In this document: positions 37,106 to 46,478 of the stretch, piece after piece
How positions within the stretch are numbered: position 1 is the stretch's first letter
Layout of the letters: each line of letters starts with the position of its first letter
NCBI RefSeq assembly: GCF_001280005.1
Contig: NZ_LGDW01000448.1
Span: 1-50,001, forward strand
Length of the DNA: 50,001 bases
From: Streptomyces sp. NRRL WC-3618
GTDB lineage: Bacteria; Actinomycetota; Actinomycetes; Streptomycetales; Streptomycetaceae
Direction of reading: 5' to 3'
Made by a program: the position numbers and the translations under genes
The notes under the pieces: generated by a model
Database searches by the model: none
Seen by the model: only the letters and a program-made list of their open reading frames with translations
Told to the model about the DNA's origin: nothing

Positions 37106-38134
37106 TCAGCGAAGCTGCGTGAGCACCTCGGTGCCCAGTCGCCGTACGTTGTCCTCGGTGGCCGCCAGGTCGCCGGAGCCTTCGACGAGCAGGGCGAAGC
37201 GCGAGATGCCCGTGCGTTCCGAGGTCGCCGCGAGGCGGTCCGCGCACAGTCGGGGGGTGCCCACCGGGTGCAGTCCGCAGAGGAGTTCGGTGTAGGCCAC
37301 CGGGTCCCGCATCGAACGCTGCCGGCCGTCCACCGTGACATGCGCTTCCAGTCCCTGTCGCAGCCAGCCCGGCATCGCCTTCGTCAGCGTCTCGACCGCG
37401 TCCGTGCGCCGGTCCGCGATCTGGCAGACGCCGGCCGACACATGGGCGGCTCCCCGGATCTCGTCCCCGGAACGGCCCGCCGCGTGCGCGAGCTGCCGCC
37501 ACAGGGCGACCATCTCGGCCTTCTCCTCGTCCCCGACGTGCATCCCGAGGAGCATCGGCAGCCCGCGCTCGGCGGCCAGCCGTACGCTCGACGGCGAGGT
37601 GCACGCGACGACGACCTCTGGTCCCGGGGTGTCCGTGAGCGCCTCCGACGGGCTGGGTACGACGGGCACCTCACGAAACCTGAACCGGTCGCCGTCGGCC
37701 GACACCGACGGTTCGCGCAGCCAGCGGACCAGCAGATCGAGTGATTCCGGGAACGCCTTCTCGTACGCTTCGAGGCCCGTCCCGAACACCTCCAGGTCGA
37801 CCCACGGCCCGCCGCGCCCCACGCCCAGCGTGAACCGCCCGCCGGACGTCAGGTGCAGCAGCGCGGCCTGTTCGCCGAGCGCCACGGGGTGGGTGGTGGG
37901 CAGTACGCTCACCGCCGTGCCGACCCGGATGCGCCGGGTGCGGCCCAGCAGCAGCGCGGCCAGGGTCGTCGCGGACGGGCAGGCGCCGTACGGGACGAAG
38001 TGGTGCTCCGCCAGCCAGACCGTGTCGAGTCCCGCCTCGTCGGCGACCTCGGCGGACCGGACCGCTCGGTGCAGTGCCTCCCCCTGGCCCTGGCCCGGGA
38101 ACTGGGCCGCCAGCACAAAACTTCCTACGCGCAT
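37106..38134 (-). CDS. LLM-class (luciferase-like) flavin-dependent oxidoreductase
   Basis: This TIM-barrel protein of 342 residues is related to bacterial luciferase and probably uses FMN or F420. Seen motifs are AEVADEAGLDTVWLAEHHF, the RIRVGTAVSVLPTTHPVALGEQAALLHLTSGGRFTLGVGRG-type segment (in parts) and GTPRLCADRLAA near the C-terminus. The substrate cannot be told from sequence. ATG 38134 is preceded by AGGAAAG on the minus strand. It is a single-gene unit. Confidence 0.9.
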   Translation of the reverse strand: MRVGSFVLAAQFPGQGQGEALHRAVRSAEVADEAGLDTVWLAEHHFVPYGACPSATTLAALLLGRTRRIRVGTAVSVLPTTHPVALGEQAALLHLTSGGRFTLGVGRGGPWVDLEVFGTGLEAYEKAFPESLDLLVRWLREPSVSADGDRFRFREVPVVPSPSEALTDTPGPEVVVACTSPSSVRLAAERGLPMLLGMHVGDEEKAEMVALWRQLAHAAGRSGDEIRGAAHVSAGVCQIADRRTDAVETLTKAMPGWLRQGLEAHVTVDGRQRSMRDPVAYTELLCGLHPVGTPRLCADRLAATSERTGISRFALLVEGSGDLAATEDNVRRLGTEVLTQLR

Positions 38135-38320
38135 CGCTCTTTCCTGCTTCCTAGGCCCCGACACGGAGCTCCCCCGCACGGCATAACCGCACGACACGTG
38201 CCGAAGTCACGGCTTGGCGGAGAGATTGGCGGATTGTCTGCAGAATCGGGCAGCCGGGCGGAGAGCTTCCTGGGGCCTGCCTGAGAGCGGCCCGGGAGCC
38301 GACGGGAAGAGAGGAGGGGA

Positions 38321-38349
38321 TTCGAGAAGGAGTTCGAGAGAATTCGAGA
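38321..38349. repeat. Three TTCGAGA repeats upstream of the small zinc-ribbon-like gene
   Basis: TTCGAGA occurs at 38321-38327, 38333-38339 and 38343-38349, about one helical turn apart. A -10-like TAGGCT follows at 38398-38403. They may form an operator, but the unit is short and the region purine-rich. Confidence 0.4.
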
Positions 38350-38445
38350 GATGTAGTGCGGAGGTGGTGATTTACCTCTACCCCGGATGGCGCCGCGTAG
38401 GCTGGTCGGGCCCCCTGCCCCCTGAACCGCTCCGTGAGGTGTCCT

Positions 38446-38781
38446 GTGTCCCCGCGTCGCAACCGCCCCCAAGGCCCCGGCGGCTCGTCCGGCCGGAGCG
38501 CCGACGGGGACGACTCCGGCCGTTACGGCGGCTTCCAGTCCTCGGAGAGCTGGCAGGGCGAGAACTGGAACGTCCGGCACGTGGCGGGGGCCAGCGCCCA
38601 GGGCAAGACGTACCGCTGCCCCGGCTGCGACCAGCTGATCCCCTCCGGCGTCCCGCACGTCGTCGCGTGGGCCGAGCACGCGGGCGTGGACGACCGCCGG
38701 CACTGGCACAAGGCCTGCTGGAACGCGAAGGACCGCCGCACCACGCGGGTGCAGCGGTCCCGTAACGCGCCGAGGTTCTGA
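38446..38781 (+). CDS. Small protein with a Cys/His zinc-ribbon-like motif
   Basis: The 111-residue product has a disordered Gly/Ser/Arg N-terminus (1-40) and a compact C-terminal part with C-P-G-C (Cys58, Cys61), His71, His78 and RHWHKACW (His86, His88, Cys91). The spacing suggests one zinc site, reminiscent of treble-clef or HNH-like folds. I do not recognise a characterised family, although streptomycete genomes annotate a similar protein loosely as ATP/GTP-binding; I see no P-loop. GTG 38446 follows GAGG (38436-38439) by six bases. Confidence 0.72.
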   Translation: MSPRRNRPQGPGGSSGRSADGDDSGRYGGFQSSESWQGENWNVRHVAGASAQGKTYRCPGCDQLIPSGVPHVVAWAEHAGVDDRRHWHKACWNAKDRRTTRVQRSRNAPRF

Positions 38782-38791
38782 CCAGGTTCGC

Positions 38792-38817
38792 GAACGTGCC
38801 CCTGGTCAGGGGAGTTC
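38792..38817. terminator. Weak convergent hairpin
   Basis: GAAC...CCCCTG pairs with CAGGGG...GTTC around a GT loop, with a small internal loop. It lies between the zinc-ribbon-like gene and the oppositely oriented ABC permease gene. Confidence 0.4.
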
Positions 38818-38832
38818 ACGCATCCGGGTGAT

Positions 38833-39696
38833 TCACACGTCCCGGCGGTCGAGCAGCACGAAGGCGCCGGCGATCGCCGCGGCGGTCACCCCGGCGAGCA
38901 GACCGAGCTGGGCGCCGCCGCCGATGTTGTTCCCGTCGCCCAGCCCGAAGATCCTGGCGAGGGAATTGGGGGCGTTGTACTCCAGCATCTTCTGGCCGAT
39001 CCACTGCATGCTCTCGGACAGCAGCAGGAACGCGGGCAGGATCGCCGGTACCAGGACGAGCCCCAGCATCGCGGTGATCGCACCCGCCGAGTGACGCAGC
39101 ATCGAGCCGACCGCGAGGGCGAGCACCCCGAGCAGCGACACGTACAGCGCGCCCTTGACGACCGTGCCGCCCCACGCCTTGCCCTCACCGGCGTTGTGCA
39201 TCGACTCGGTCACCAGTCCGACGAAACCGATCGCGAACGCGGACACGACGAACGCGACCGCGAAGAAGATGATCAGCTTGGCGGCGAGCACCCGGTGGCG
39301 CTGCGGCGAGGCGGTGAACGTCGTACGGATCATGCCCGTGCCGTACTCCGACGAGATGACCAGCACGCCCAGCGTGATCAGGCAGATCTGCCCGAGGACC
39401 AGCCCGAAGAACGCGGGGATGGTGTACGGCACGTTCCCGAAGTTCTCGTCGGTCGTCTGCCCGGCGACCAGCAGGCCGATGCCGATGACGAGGACCAGGA
39501 AGACCCCGAGCGTCCACAGCGTCGAGCGCACCGACTTGATCTTCGTCCACTCGGAGGCGAGGGCATGCCCGAGGTGCGTGCGCGTGACCGGGATCGGCGA
39601 GGTGTAAGGGGCGAACGAAGTGCCGGGCGCCGCCTGCCAGTCGGGCGCGACCGGCGGCTGCAGCGCTTGCGTCGGGGGCTGCTGGGGCGTGCTCAT
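38833..39696 (-). CDS. ABC-2 family transporter permease
   Basis: The 287-residue product starts with a Pro/Gln-rich tail (MSTPQQPPTQALQPP) and has six predicted membrane helices, including STLWTLGVFLVLVIGIGLLVAG, ILPAFLLLSES and LGLLAGVTAAAIAGAFVLLDRRDV. SEWTKIKSVRSTLWTL and SSEYGTGMIRTTFTASPQR are typical of ABC-2 permeases of antibiotic or polymer exporters. Its ATG overlaps the stop of the ATPase gene as ATGA, so the two are translationally coupled. The exported substrate is unknown. Confidence 0.93.
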   Translation of the reverse strand: MSTPQQPPTQALQPPVAPDWQAAPGTSFAPYTSPIPVTRTHLGHALASEWTKIKSVRSTLWTLGVFLVLVIGIGLLVAGQTTDENFGNVPYTIPAFFGLVLGQICLITLGVLVISSEYGTGMIRTTFTASPQRHRVLAAKLIIFFAVAFVVSAFAIGFVGLVTESMHNAGEGKAWGGTVVKGALYVSLLGVLALAVGSMLRHSAGAITAMLGLVLVPAILPAFLLLSESMQWIGQKMLEYNAPNSLARIFGLGDGNNIGGGAQLGLLAGVTAAAIAGAFVLLDRRDV

Positions 39697-40904
39697 CGGG
39701 CGTCCTCGGGCTTGGTCAGGGCGGGGGCGGCGGCAGGCGCCTGCTGAGGGGCGGCGGGCTGCGCGTACGGGTTCGGGTGGCCGTCGGCGGAGGCGCCGGG
39801 ACCGCCGGGCGCGCCGTACGGGCCGGCCGGCTGTCCGGGCTGTCCGGGCGCCGCGAACGGCGGCTGACCGCCCGGCTGGGGCGGCGGCGGGGCGTACCAG
39901 CCCGGCTGGCCCAGTCCCGGCACCGGCATCTGCACCGGCGGCTGCGTGCCCGGCGGCAGCGGCTGCTGGAGTCCGGCCTTCTGGTCGACGGTCGAGCGGT
40001 AGTCGACGGCGCCCTGCGTCATCCGCATGTACGCCTCCTCCAGGGACGCCTGGTGCGGCGACAGCTCCCACAGGCGTACGTCGGCGGTGTGCGCGAGCTC
40101 GCTGATCCGGGGCAGCGGCAGGCCCATGACGCGCAGCGCGCCGTCCTGCTCGGGCAGCACCTGGCCGCCCGCCTCGGTCAGCGCGGCCGTCAGCTTCTCG
40201 CGCTGCTGGGGCTCGGTCTCCGGGGTGCGTACGCGCGCGAAGTCGGCCGAGTTGGTGGAGATGAAGTCCTTGACGCTCATGTCGGACAGCAGCTGTCCGC
40301 GCCCGATCACGATCAGGTGGTCGGCGGTCAGCGCCATCTCGCTCATCAGGTGGGAGGAGACGAACACGGTCCGCCCCTCCGCCGCGAGCGCCTTCATCAG
40401 GTTGCGCACCCAGAGGATGCCCTCGGGGTCGAGGCCGTTGACCGGCTCGTCGAAGAGCAGCACCTGGGGGTCGCCGAGCAGTGCGGCGGCGATGCCGAGC
40501 CGCTGGCCCATACCGAGCGAGAACCCCTTGGAGCGCTTTCGAGCCACGTCCTGGAGCCCGACGACGCCCAGCACCTCGTCCACGCGCCGCGCCGGGATGC
40601 CCGACAACTGCGCCAGGCACAGCAGGTGACTCCGGGCGGACCGGCCGCCGTGCACGGCCTTTGCGTCGAGCAGCGCGCCCACCTGGCGGGGAGCGTTGGG
40701 CAGCTTGCGGTAGGGGAAGCCACCGATCGTCACCTGGCCCGATGTCGGCTGGTCCAGGCCGAGGATCATCCTCATCGTCGTCGACTTGCCCGACCCGTTG
40801 GGGCCCAGGAAGCCGGTGACGGCTCCCGGCCGCACCTGGAAGGAAAGGTTGTACACGGCCGTCTTGTCGCCGTAGCGCTTCGTCAGGCCGACTGCCTCGA
40901 TCAT
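39693..40904 (-). CDS. ABC transporter ATP-binding protein
   Basis: This 403-residue ATPase drives the adjoining permease. It has Walker A GPNGSGKST (about 34-42), the Q-loop, the signature FSLGMGQRLGIAAALL (LSGGQ variant), Walker B VLLFDEPVNGLDPEG and the switch SSHLMSE. The domain resembles the DrrA/NatA export class. A long C-terminal tail (about 320-403) is rich in Pro, Gln, Gly and Ala (for example PPPPQPGGQPPFAAPG) and mirrors the Pro/Gln-rich N-terminus of the permease. Only a weak GGAG lies just before the ATG at 40904. Confidence 0.94.
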   Translation of the reverse strand: MIEAVGLTKRYGDKTAVYNLSFQVRPGAVTGFLGPNGSGKSTTMRMILGLDQPTSGQVTIGGFPYRKLPNAPRQVGALLDAKAVHGGRSARSHLLCLAQLSGIPARRVDEVLGVVGLQDVARKRSKGFSLGMGQRLGIAAALLGDPQVLLFDEPVNGLDPEGILWVRNLMKALAAEGRTVFVSSHLMSEMALTADHLIVIGRGQLLSDMSVKDFISTNSADFARVRTPETEPQQREKLTAALTEAGGQVLPEQDGALRVMGLPLPRISELAHTADVRLWELSPHQASLEEAYMRMTQGAVDYRSTVDQKAGLQQPLPPGTQPPVQMPVPGLGQPGWYAPPPPQPGGQPPFAAPGQPGQPAGPYGAPGGPGASADGHPNPYAQPAAPQQAPAAAPALTKPEDAR

Positions 40905-41052
40905 TGCTCCGCACCCACCGAAAAATTCAGGTCAGCAGGGCACACGCCCCCGTAAGGGTTAGGAGCTTATCCGGATGCTGACGGTTCCCTTCAAAAAGCA
41001 GCAAAAAAGGTCTGGACCGTGACCGCACGAGGGGGATGCGCGAGATCGGGGC

Positions 41053-41178
41053 TCAGGCATCCCGCGTCCTGAGCAGCAGATACCCGCCGAGCAGGGCCGC
41101 GGCGACCCACGTCACCATGATCGCGAGGCCGCCCCAGCCTCCCCGAACCTCCGCGTCGGCCCATGACACGACATGCAT
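41053..41178 (-). pseudogene. Remnant of an ABC-2 permease C-terminus
   Basis: A 41-codon frame ends in VTWVAAALLGGYLLLRTRDA, the usual end of ABC-2 permeases: a last membrane helix followed by a basic RxRDA tail. Nothing upstream in this frame extends it, and no ribosome site is seen. It is probably the leftover of a second permease gene, between the exporter operon and the filP terminator. Confidence 0.55.
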
Positions 41179-41182
41179 CCCG

Positions 41183-41225
41183 AAAAAAGCCGACGCCCGT
41201 GCCCCCTGTCCAAGGGGGTACGGGC
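41183..41225 (-). terminator. Terminator of filP
   Basis: GCCCGTGCCCCCT (41195-41207) pairs with AGGGGGTACGGGC (41213-41225) with one G-T wobble. On the minus strand it is followed by GTCGGC and six Ts (41188-41183). Confidence 0.88.
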
Positions 41226-41255
41226 CTCGGGAGCCGTTAGGCGACCGTTACTTGA

Positions 41256-42194
41256 TCAGCGGGACTGCTGGGCCGGGACGCCGCGGGTGATCGGCTCGTC
41301 GTCCGTGACCGGAGCGCCGGCGGCGGCGACCGCGGCTCCCGTCAGGGTGGCGAGCATCTCGCGGACGTTCGTCAGCTGGGCGTTGATCGAGTCGCGGCGG
41401 TTGGTGAGAGCCGCCAGCTCGCGCTCCGATTCCGAACGGATCCGGTCGGCCTTGGCGTTCGCGTCGGCCACGATGTCCTCGGCCTGGCGCTGCGCCGTCT
41501 CGACGGTCTGGCGGGCGCGGCGCTCGGCGTCCGTGCGCAGCTTCTCGGCCTCCAGGCGGAGCTGCTCCGCGCGGTGCTCGATCTCCGCGAGGCGCTTCTC
41601 GGCCTTGGCCTGACGGGACGCGAGGTCGCGCTCCGACTGCTCACGGCGCTTGGCGAGGTTCGTCTCGAAGTCCGCGGCGGCCTGGGCGGCCTTGGCGCGG
41701 GTCTCCTCGAAGAGGGCGTCCGCCTCCTCACGCTTGGACTGCGCGTCCTTCTGCGCCTCCTGGCGCAGCTGGGAGGCGTCGCTCTTGGCCTTCTCGACGA
41801 TCCGGACGCCCTCGTCCTCCGCCTTGGACTTACGGTCCGCAGCGAACGATTCTGCGTCGTTGCGCACCTGCTGGGCCGCCGACTCGGCGAGCTCACGGTG
41901 CTGCTCGGCCGCGCGACGGGCCTCCTCGCGCAGGTCCTTCGCCTCCTCCTCGGCAAGACGGAGGATCTTCTCGACGCGCGCGCCGAGACCGGCGTACGAC
42001 GGTTCTGCGTCGCTGACCTGGGCCTGGGCGTTCTGCGTCTCGAGGTGGAGCTCCTCGATGCGCTTTTCCAGAGCAGTGATTCGGGCCAGAGCGCTGTCAC
42101 GGTCGGAGACGAGCTTCGAGATGCGTTCGTCCACCTGAGCGCGGTCGTACCCACGCCGCACAAGCTCGAAGCCGTAGGGGGAAGTGTCGCTCAT
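41256..42194 (-). CDS. filP: Coiled-coil filament protein FilP
   Basis: FilP is an intermediate-filament-like protein that gives rigidity to hyphae and gathers behind growing tips with DivIVA and Scy. The 312-residue product begins with a short DivIVA-like segment (SPYGFELVRRGYDRAQVDERI), then a near-continuous coiled coil (about 25-280) rich in Glu, Ala, Arg and Lys, and a short Ala-rich tail. Length and composition match S. coelicolor FilP (about 310 residues). ATG 42194 has AGGAA upstream. scy lies 193 bp upstream on the same strand, as in S. coelicolor. Confidence 0.93.
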   Translation of the reverse strand: MSDTSPYGFELVRRGYDRAQVDERISKLVSDRDSALARITALEKRIEELHLETQNAQAQVSDAEPSYAGLGARVEKILRLAEEEAKDLREEARRAAEQHRELAESAAQQVRNDAESFAADRKSKAEDEGVRIVEKAKSDASQLRQEAQKDAQSKREEADALFEETRAKAAQAAADFETNLAKRREQSERDLASRQAKAEKRLAEIEHRAEQLRLEAEKLRTDAERRARQTVETAQRQAEDIVADANAKADRIRSESERELAALTNRRDSINAQLTNVREMLATLTGAAVAAAGAPVTDDEPITRGVPAQQSR

Positions 42195-42387
42195 GGGGTT
42201 CCTGTCGAATGAGACCGGTGAGGTGATAGGGGAATCCTAGGGGGCCAAGCGGCGTGTCATCGTGCAGTCACCCGATTGATATGGAGAATGAGACCCCTTT
42301 TGAGTGGCTAACCGGCGGACTGCTTGCCCAAAAGTTGGTCAAAGAGCCCCGAAAGCCGCACAGGATGCACGCAACGTGCCCTCCCGG

Positions 42388-45300
42388 CTAGCCCTCTGAC
42401 GACTTGCCACCCGAACGAGTCACGCCTGCCGCAGCGCCCGCCTTGACCCCGCCGTCCTTGCTCGCCGTCGGGGCCTCAAAAGACTCCAACGCTTCCAGCA
42501 CGTCCTGGACACGGGAAATCTCGGCCTGAATGTCCTCCCGGCGCCGCACGAGGATCTCGAGCTCCCGCTTGCCCTCCTCGACGGTGGCCTTCGCCTCGCG
42601 GATCGCCTCGGCCCGAAGCTCCTCGGCCTCCCTGATCAGCGAGGACTTCTTCTGCTCGGCCTCCTTCAGGAGCCCCTCGGCCTTCTTGACGGCGGCGATC
42701 CGGACCTTGCCCGCCTCGGAGTTGGCCTCCGAGACCAGGTCCTTGGCCTTCGCCTCCGCCTTGGCGAGCTGCTCCTCGGCGGCCGTGATCAGCGCGTCAC
42801 AGCGGTCGCCGGTCGTCCTCATCGTCTCGGCGGCCTCCCGGCGGGCCCGCTCGTGCAGGCTCTCGATCTCGGCCGTGATGCGGTCCCGCAGCTCCTCCGC
42901 GCGCTCCCTTATGGCGGTCGCGTCCCGGCGCGCGCCGACCAGCAGCCCGTCCGCGTCCGCGCGGGCCTTCTCCACCGCCGCGTTGCCCTGCGCCGTCGCC
43001 TGTTCCACCAGCCGGTCCGCCTCGGTGCGGGCCGCGCCCACCATCGAGTCGGCCTGCGCCTCCGCCTCCGCGGTCGTCTTCTGCGCGGCCTGCTGCGACT
43101 CCGTCAGGAGCTTGTCGACCTCGGCGGCCGTCTCCGTGATGAGCGTGTCGACCTGCTCGGCCGCCTCGGAGCGCCGCTTGTTGGCCTCCTTGCGGGCCTC
43201 GTCCAGCGTGGTGTCGGCCTCGTCGCGCGCCGTCGACATGAGCCGGTCGGCCTCCGCCGCCGCCTCCGCCTTGAACCGCTCCGCCTCGGCCCGGACCCGC
43301 TCCGCGTGCTGCTGCGCCGAACCGACCGTCTCCGCGGCCTCGGCCCGCAGCCGCTCCGCCTCCCCGCTCGCCTCCGCGATCAGCTGGTCGGCCTTGGCCG
43401 TGGACTCGGCCCGGACCCGCTCCGCCTCGGCGTTGGTCTCCTCGGTGAGCCGCTCGGCCTCCGCCGTCACCTCGGTGATCAGCGTGTCGGCCTGCGTCGC
43501 CGCGTCCGAACGGATCCGGTTCGCGTCCTCACGGGCCTCCGCACGGCTGCGCGCCGCGTCCTGCTCGGCGCCCGCGATGGTGTCCGACGCCTCGGTACGC
43601 ACCCGCTGGGCGTGCGCGGAGGCGTCCTGACGCATCCGTTCCGCGTCGGCGATCGCGTCGCCCACCGTGCGCTCGGCGAGCGCCTTGGCGTGCTCCGACG
43701 CCTCCGCGGCCTCCCGCCGCACCCGGCTCGCGTCCTCCGAGGCCCGCTCCCGCTCCGCGTAGGCGTCCGCGCGAACCCGGTCCGACTCCTCCTGGGCCTC
43801 GCGCCGCATCCGGTCGGCGACATGCTCGGCGGCGGAGCGCAGCCCCTGGATCTCCTCCTGGGCCTGCTCGTGCAGCCCGGACACCGACTCCCGCACCTGC
43901 TGGGCGTGGAGCTCGGCCGCCGACACCATCTCGCTCGCCCGCCGGTCCGCCTCCGCGACCAGCCGTACGGCCTCGGCCTGGGCGTCCTCCACGCGCCTGC
44001 GCGCCGACGCCAGCAGCTCCTCGCTCTGCTCGCGGGCCCGCTCACGCTCCTGGTCGGCCTCCTGGCGGGCGGAACCGAGGGTCTCCTCGGCCTCGCGCCG
44101 ACGCCGGGCGGCCTCCTCCTGAGCGGCGGCCAGCGTCTCCGACGCCTCCGCGGCCAGTCGCTCGGCAGCGGCCTGTGCCTCCGCCCGTACCCGGTCGGCG
44201 GTGTCCTGGGCCTCCGTCTTCAGCCGCTCGGCCTCGGCCGCGGCCTCGGACCGCAGGCGTACGGCGATGGCCTCGCCCTCCGCCCGGGACGCGGACGCGT
44301 CCGCCGCCGCCTCGTCGCGCAGCCGCTGGATCTCCGCGTCCGCCTGCGCCTGCAGGCTCCGGACGCGCTCGGCGGCCTCGGAACGCAGCCGCTCCGACTC
44401 CTCGGAACCCTCGCGGCGGATCCGCTCGGCCTCCGCGCGGGCGTCGGTGAGCGCCTGCTCGGCGGCGGTGAGCCGGCCCTCGGCCTCGGACTGCAGCCGG
44501 GCCAGTTCGGCGCCGGCCTCGTCACGGCGTGCCTCTATGGCCCGCTCGGTTTCCTCGCGCAGCTCACGCGCGCCCCGCTCGGCGTCCGCCGTGATGCCCT
44601 CGGCCTGCTCGACGGCCTCCGCGCGGTGCCGCTCGGCCTCCTTGCGGGTGCGCTCCAGGGTTTCCTCGGCCTGCCGGCGCAGCGCCGTCGCGCGCTCGAT
44701 GGCCTCCGTACGGACCTTCTCGCTGTCCGTCTGGGCGGTCTGGCGCAGCTCGTCCGCGTCCGCCTTCGCCTTGCCGAGGAGCTCCTCGGCGGTCCTGGCC
44801 GCCTCCTCGATCTGCTGGACGGCCTCACGGCGGGCCTCCGCGCGGATGCGCTCGCCCTCGGCGACCGCGTCGGCGCGCAGCTGCTCGGCTTCGCCGCGCA
44901 GCCGCCGGGCCTCCTCCTGGAGCTCGACCGTCTTGGCGCGGTACTCCTTGGTGTCGTCCTTCGCCGTGCCCTTGAGCTGCTCGGCGATGTCGTGTGCCTC
45001 GGCGCGCAGCCGGTCCGCCTCCGCCTCGGCCTCCGCGCGGATGCGCTCGGCCTCCTCGGTGGCCGCCCTGGTGGTCGACTTCGCCTCCTCGGACGCCTTG
45101 TTCAGGACGTCCTCGGCGGTACGGGCAGCTTTCGCGAGCTGGGAGGCGGTCTCCTCGGCGGTGAGACTGCGGGCGGTCTCCTCGGCCTCCGTGACGATCT
45201 TCTCGGCCTTGGCCTTGGCGTCGGCGACGATCTCCTCGGCGGTCGCCTTGGTGGCCTCGGCCTCCTGGTTGGCCTCGGTGACCAGCCGGGCGACCTGCTC

Positions 45301-46236
45301 CTTCGCCGTACGGGTGCGCTGCTCGTTGGCCGACTCGGCGCTGGAGGTCGTCTTGGCGGCGGCCTCCTTCGCCTCGGCGACGACCTTCTCCGCCTCGGCG
45401 CGTGCCTCCCGCAGGGCGGCCTCGGCCTCCTGCATCCGCTGCTCGGCGGCGCGGCTCAGCTCGGTGGCCTGACGGCGGGCGCTGTCCGACTCGGTCGCCG
45501 TGGAGCTGCGCAGCTGCTCGGCGTGGTCGGCGGCCTCGCGGGCCTCGGAGGTCGCGCTGTTCAGGAGGCGCTCGGCCTCGGCGCGGGCCCTGCGCAGCAG
45601 CTGGTCGGCCTCCGCGCGGGCGGACTCGCCCTCGCTCTGCAGGCGCTGCCTGGCCTCGTTCGCGACGCGCTCGGCCTCGGCGCGCGCGGCGGCCAGCGCC
45701 TTCTCGGCCTCGGCGCGCGACTCGTCGACCAGCCGACGGGCCTGGGACTCGCTGCGGGCCCGCAGCTGCTCGGCCCACGCCACGTTCTCGTTGACGTGCG
45801 ACTCGACGGTCTGGCGTCGCTCGGCCAGCTCCTGATCGAGCTGCTGGCGACGGGTCACCGCCTCCTGGTGCAGCTCGGCCTGCAACCGGGCCGCCTGCTC
45901 GGCGTGCTCCTGAAGGATGCGCTGCGTCTGGGCGCGCGCCTGGGACATCTCCCGCTCGGCGTCCTGGCGGAGCTGGTCCGCCTGGATCTGCGCGTTGCGC
46001 AGCAACTGCTCGGCCTGATAGCCGAGGTCACCGCCGTCATAGGCGGGCCGGGACATGAGAGTGCGGCGCGCCTCGTGAAGCTTGGCGCGCAGCACCTCGA
46101 CCTGGTAGCCGAGGTCCTCGGCGTGCTGAATCGCCTTTTCCCGCTCGGTCTTCAGCCGCTCCATCTCGGCCTCGAACCGAGAGAGGTGGTCGACGTCAGC
46201 CGCCGGCTCTCGCTCCTGGCGTTCGTAGCCCCGCAC
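42388..46236 (-). CDS. scy: Polarity coiled-coil scaffold Scy
   Basis: Scy is a very long coiled-coil protein that organises the tip complex for polar growth together with DivIVA and FilP. The 1282-residue product is almost entirely Ala/Glu/Arg-rich repeats such as EAERLRAEA and ADRIRAEA, with regular heptad and hendecad phasing. The C-terminal 60 residues (LVRRREDIQAEISRVQDVLEALESFEAPT) are the most distinctive. I start at GTG 46236, giving the family N-terminus VRGYERQEREPAADVDHLSRFEAEM in part; GTG 46284 would add 16 residues. The repetitive DNA creates long antisense reading frames with no coding value. Confidence 0.92.
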   Translation of the reverse strand: MRGYERQEREPAADVDHLSRFEAEMERLKTEREKAIQHAEDLGYQVEVLRAKLHEARRTLMSRPAYDGGDLGYQAEQLLRNAQIQADQLRQDAEREMSQARAQTQRILQEHAEQAARLQAELHQEAVTRRQQLDQELAERRQTVESHVNENVAWAEQLRARSESQARRLVDESRAEAEKALAAARAEAERVANEARQRLQSEGESARAEADQLLRRARAEAERLLNSATSEAREAADHAEQLRSSTATESDSARRQATELSRAAEQRMQEAEAALREARAEAEKVVAEAKEAAAKTTSSAESANEQRTRTAKEQVARLVTEANQEAEATKATAEEIVADAKAKAEKIVTEAEETARSLTAEETASQLAKAARTAEDVLNKASEEAKSTTRAATEEAERIRAEAEAEADRLRAEAHDIAEQLKGTAKDDTKEYRAKTVELQEEARRLRGEAEQLRADAVAEGERIRAEARREAVQQIEEAARTAEELLGKAKADADELRQTAQTDSEKVRTEAIERATALRRQAEETLERTRKEAERHRAEAVEQAEGITADAERGARELREETERAIEARRDEAGAELARLQSEAEGRLTAAEQALTDARAEAERIRREGSEESERLRSEAAERVRSLQAQADAEIQRLRDEAAADASASRAEGEAIAVRLRSEAAAEAERLKTEAQDTADRVRAEAQAAAERLAAEASETLAAAQEEAARRRREAEETLGSARQEADQERERAREQSEELLASARRRVEDAQAEAVRLVAEADRRASEMVSAAELHAQQVRESVSGLHEQAQEEIQGLRSAAEHVADRMRREAQEESDRVRADAYAERERASEDASRVRREAAEASEHAKALAERTVGDAIADAERMRQDASAHAQRVRTEASDTIAGAEQDAARSRAEAREDANRIRSDAATQADTLITEVTAEAERLTEETNAEAERVRAESTAKADQLIAEASGEAERLRAEAAETVGSAQQHAERVRAEAERFKAEAAAEADRLMSTARDEADTTLDEARKEANKRRSEAAEQVDTLITETAAEVDKLLTESQQAAQKTTAEAEAQADSMVGAARTEADRLVEQATAQGNAAVEKARADADGLLVGARRDATAIRERAEELRDRITAEIESLHERARREAAETMRTTGDRCDALITAAEEQLAKAEAKAKDLVSEANSEAGKVRIAAVKKAEGLLKEAEQKKSSLIREAEELRAEAIREAKATVEEGKRELEILVRRREDIQAEISRVQDVLEALESFEAPTASKDGGVKAGAAAGVTRSGGKSSEG

Positions 46237-46478
46237 TGCGCGGTCCCATCCGTCCCTGGTCGCAACCTTCTCCGAACGAGCCACGTCCGTCCACCGAACG
46301 GGGCCCCCGGGGAATGGTGTCAGATCAACGGCGGAGCACGGTCTCCCGCCCTCGCCCTCAGCCCCCGAAACCCGTCCCCGGCCCTCGAATCCCGCACCTC
46401 AACGCACTGGGACCCGGGCCGCTCCCCGACAACACGGCAGCGGCCGTCCCCAACCCTACCGGCCCATATGTACGAGGG

